Virus record (IMG/VR): IMGVR_UViG_3300010883_000308
Span: 1 to 28,161 of that record
Origin: a virus
DNA: 28,161 nucleotides
Direction: 5' to 3' (one strand)
Part shown: positions 27,234 through 28,161 of the stretch, one piece after another
How the letters are laid out: each line of letters begins with the position of its first letter
How positions within the stretch are numbered: the stretch's first letter is position 1
Program-made: the position numbers and the translations under genes
The notes under the pieces: model-generated
What the model saw: the letters and a program-made list of their open reading frames with translations, nothing else
What the model was told of the DNA's origin: nothing
Database searches by the model: none

Positions 27234-28161
27234 AAAAAAAATACAAGGAAACGCTGACTATCATTTTTCATCTGTTGGTTCAACATACGATTTGACTGAT
27301 GCCGTAGAATTAGACAAAAAAGGTTTTGAATACATTTGGTATGGTGTGGATAATTTATACCCTCAACATACCATTAATTTATACCAAAATTCGGCTACAC
27401 ACAACGCTCTAGTGAACTCAATCTCTGGTTGGATATATGGTGGAGGTATTGATGCAGATAATAAGTTACTTCATCCAGAACAATGGGCTAGATTTAATAG
27501 TCTAATAAATAAGAAAATCGGTAAAAACGATATTCAGTTAATGTGCATGGACTTGAAACTTCATGGTGGATTTTATGTTTCTTTAACTTACTCATTAGAT
27601 AGAGAAAGTATTGCATCTATGGATGTTATACCATTCGAAATGATGCGTTCTGGACACGCAAATGAAGATGGAGATGTTGAACACTATTATTACTCAAATA
27701 ATTGGGTAGAAGGTAGGAGAGCGAACATTAAAAAGATGAAGTCCTTTAATCCAGACTGCAAAAAAGAATATCCAACTCAAGTGCTATGTGTTAAAATGAA
27801 TACTGTTGGTTCGTATTACTATCCAAAACCAGATTATATAGGTGCATGGAATTATATTGAACTAGACAAAAATGTTTCACAATATCATTTATCACAAATT
27901 GAAAAAGGATTAGCTCCAAGCTATATAATTAATTTCGCTAATGGGATTCCAGCTAGGGAGAAGCGAGAACAGATTAAAAATCAAATTGAAATGGAACTTG
28001 CTGGTTCTCAAAATGCTGGTAAATTCCTATGTACATTTTCAGATGGTAGAGATACTACTCCAGAGATTACTCCAGTTCCTTTATCTGATGCTGACAAACA
28101 ATACCAATTTTTAAGTGAAGAAATTACTAAAAAAGTAATGATTTCACATAGAGTAGTTTCC
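27226..28161 (+). CDS. Portal protein, 5' part (gene continues at base 1)
   Basis: The first 312 codons of the portal protein, starting with ATG at 27226 inside the end of the previous gene. The last 119 bases equal the window start, so the gene continues at base 120 into the part ending at 1256. Recognisable features: FEYIWYGVDNLYPQHTINLY and NSATHNALVNSISGWIYGGG (portal N-terminal region), then FYVSLTYS, MDVIPFEMMRSGHANEDGDV, and a C-terminal half with NYIELDKNVSQYHLSQIEKG, LAPSYIINFANGIP and FLCTFSDGR. This is the typical order for HK97-type portals of Bacteroidota phages. Complete length about 690, well above the usual 400-500 residues, due to the C-terminal extension. Confidence 0.9.
   Translation, partial: MARKKIQGNADYHFSSVGSTYDLTDAVELDKKGFEYIWYGVDNLYPQHTINLYQNSATHNALVNSISGWIYGGGIDADNKLLHPEQWARFNSLINKKIGKNDIQLMCMDLKLHGGFYVSLTYSLDRESIASMDVIPFEMMRSGHANEDGDVEHYYYSNNWVEGRRANIKKMKSFNPDCKKEYPTQVLCVKMNTVGSYYYPKPDYIGAWNYIELDKNVSQYHLSQIEKGLAPSYIINFANGIPAREKREQIKNQIEMELAGSQNAGKFLCTFSDGRDTTPEITPVPLSDADKQYQFLSEEITKKVMISHRVVS
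28043..28161. repeat. Terminal direct repeat, right copy (contig overlap)
   Basis: Identical to bases 1-119, with the preceding portal codons in frame. Marks the join of a circular assembly; the unique genome is about 28,042 bp. Confidence 0.95.

Noticed and set aside
1-28161. tRNA or other RNA genes
   Set aside because: No cloverleaf-like or conserved RNA gene sequence was noticed by eye; a tRNAscan-SE/Infernal run would be decisive.

Overview
The window is one complete tailed-phage (siphovirus-type Caudoviricetes) genome, linearised inside the portal gene. The first 119 bases recur exactly as the last 119 (28043-28161). Joining the ends keeps the portal frame open, so the unique circle is about 28,042 bp. 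The DNA is AT-rich, every supported gene is on the + strand, and no stretch over about 80 bases lacks a gene or signal. The host is most likely a member of the Bacteroidota, probably a flavobacterium-like organism. Grounds: early promoters carry the Bacteroidota -7 box (TAnnTTTG), most genes start in an A-rich ...AAATTATG/...AAGATTATG context rather than after a Shine-Dalgarno site, and the portal, capsid, XkdF-type protease, M15 endolysin, zinc-binding small proteins and ParB-like proteins are types commonly seen in Bacteroidota phages. No integrase, excisionase, CI-like repressor, DNA polymerase, primase or helicase was seen, which suggests a lytic phage relying on host replication enzymes.

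Layout on the circle. (1) Early region, about 2.7-8.7 kb: many 40-110 residue proteins of unknown function, driven by four near-identical promoter/operator elements (2707, 3848, 5114, 7149), plus a small replication group: SSB-like protein, HTH protein, winged-helix initiator-like protein and a possible loader. (2) DNA metabolism, modification and packaging, 8.7-13.6 kb: HNH nuclease, VRR-NUC nuclease, a Cys-containing small protein, a ParB-like protein, a DNA-glycosyltransferase-like protein (TAGT type), small and large terminase, a sigma-factor-like protein and a zinc-ribbon protein. (3) Tail module, 13.7-23.6 kb: tail-assembly chaperone pair joined by a probable -1 frameshift on a T9 run, tail-terminator-like protein carrying a LamG-like domain, gp10-like protein, two large tail proteins, and a 590-residue tape measure. 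(4) Head module, 23.6-28.2 kb and 0-1.8 kb: XkdF-like protease, scaffold-like protein, major capsid protein, tail-tube-like protein, two small proteins, portal with a long C-terminal extension, and head-tail connector. (5) Lysis, 1.8-2.7 kb: small one-TM protein, M15 peptidase endolysin, and a second membrane protein, ending in a terminator.

Working model: the host sigma factor reads the repeated TATATTTG promoters early; the phage sigma-like protein then shifts transcription to the tail-head-lysis genes. The ParB-like/glycosyltransferase pair beside the terminase genes would modify the DNA before or during packaging. The modification substrate is the main open question, because no enzyme making hydroxymethyl bases is visible.
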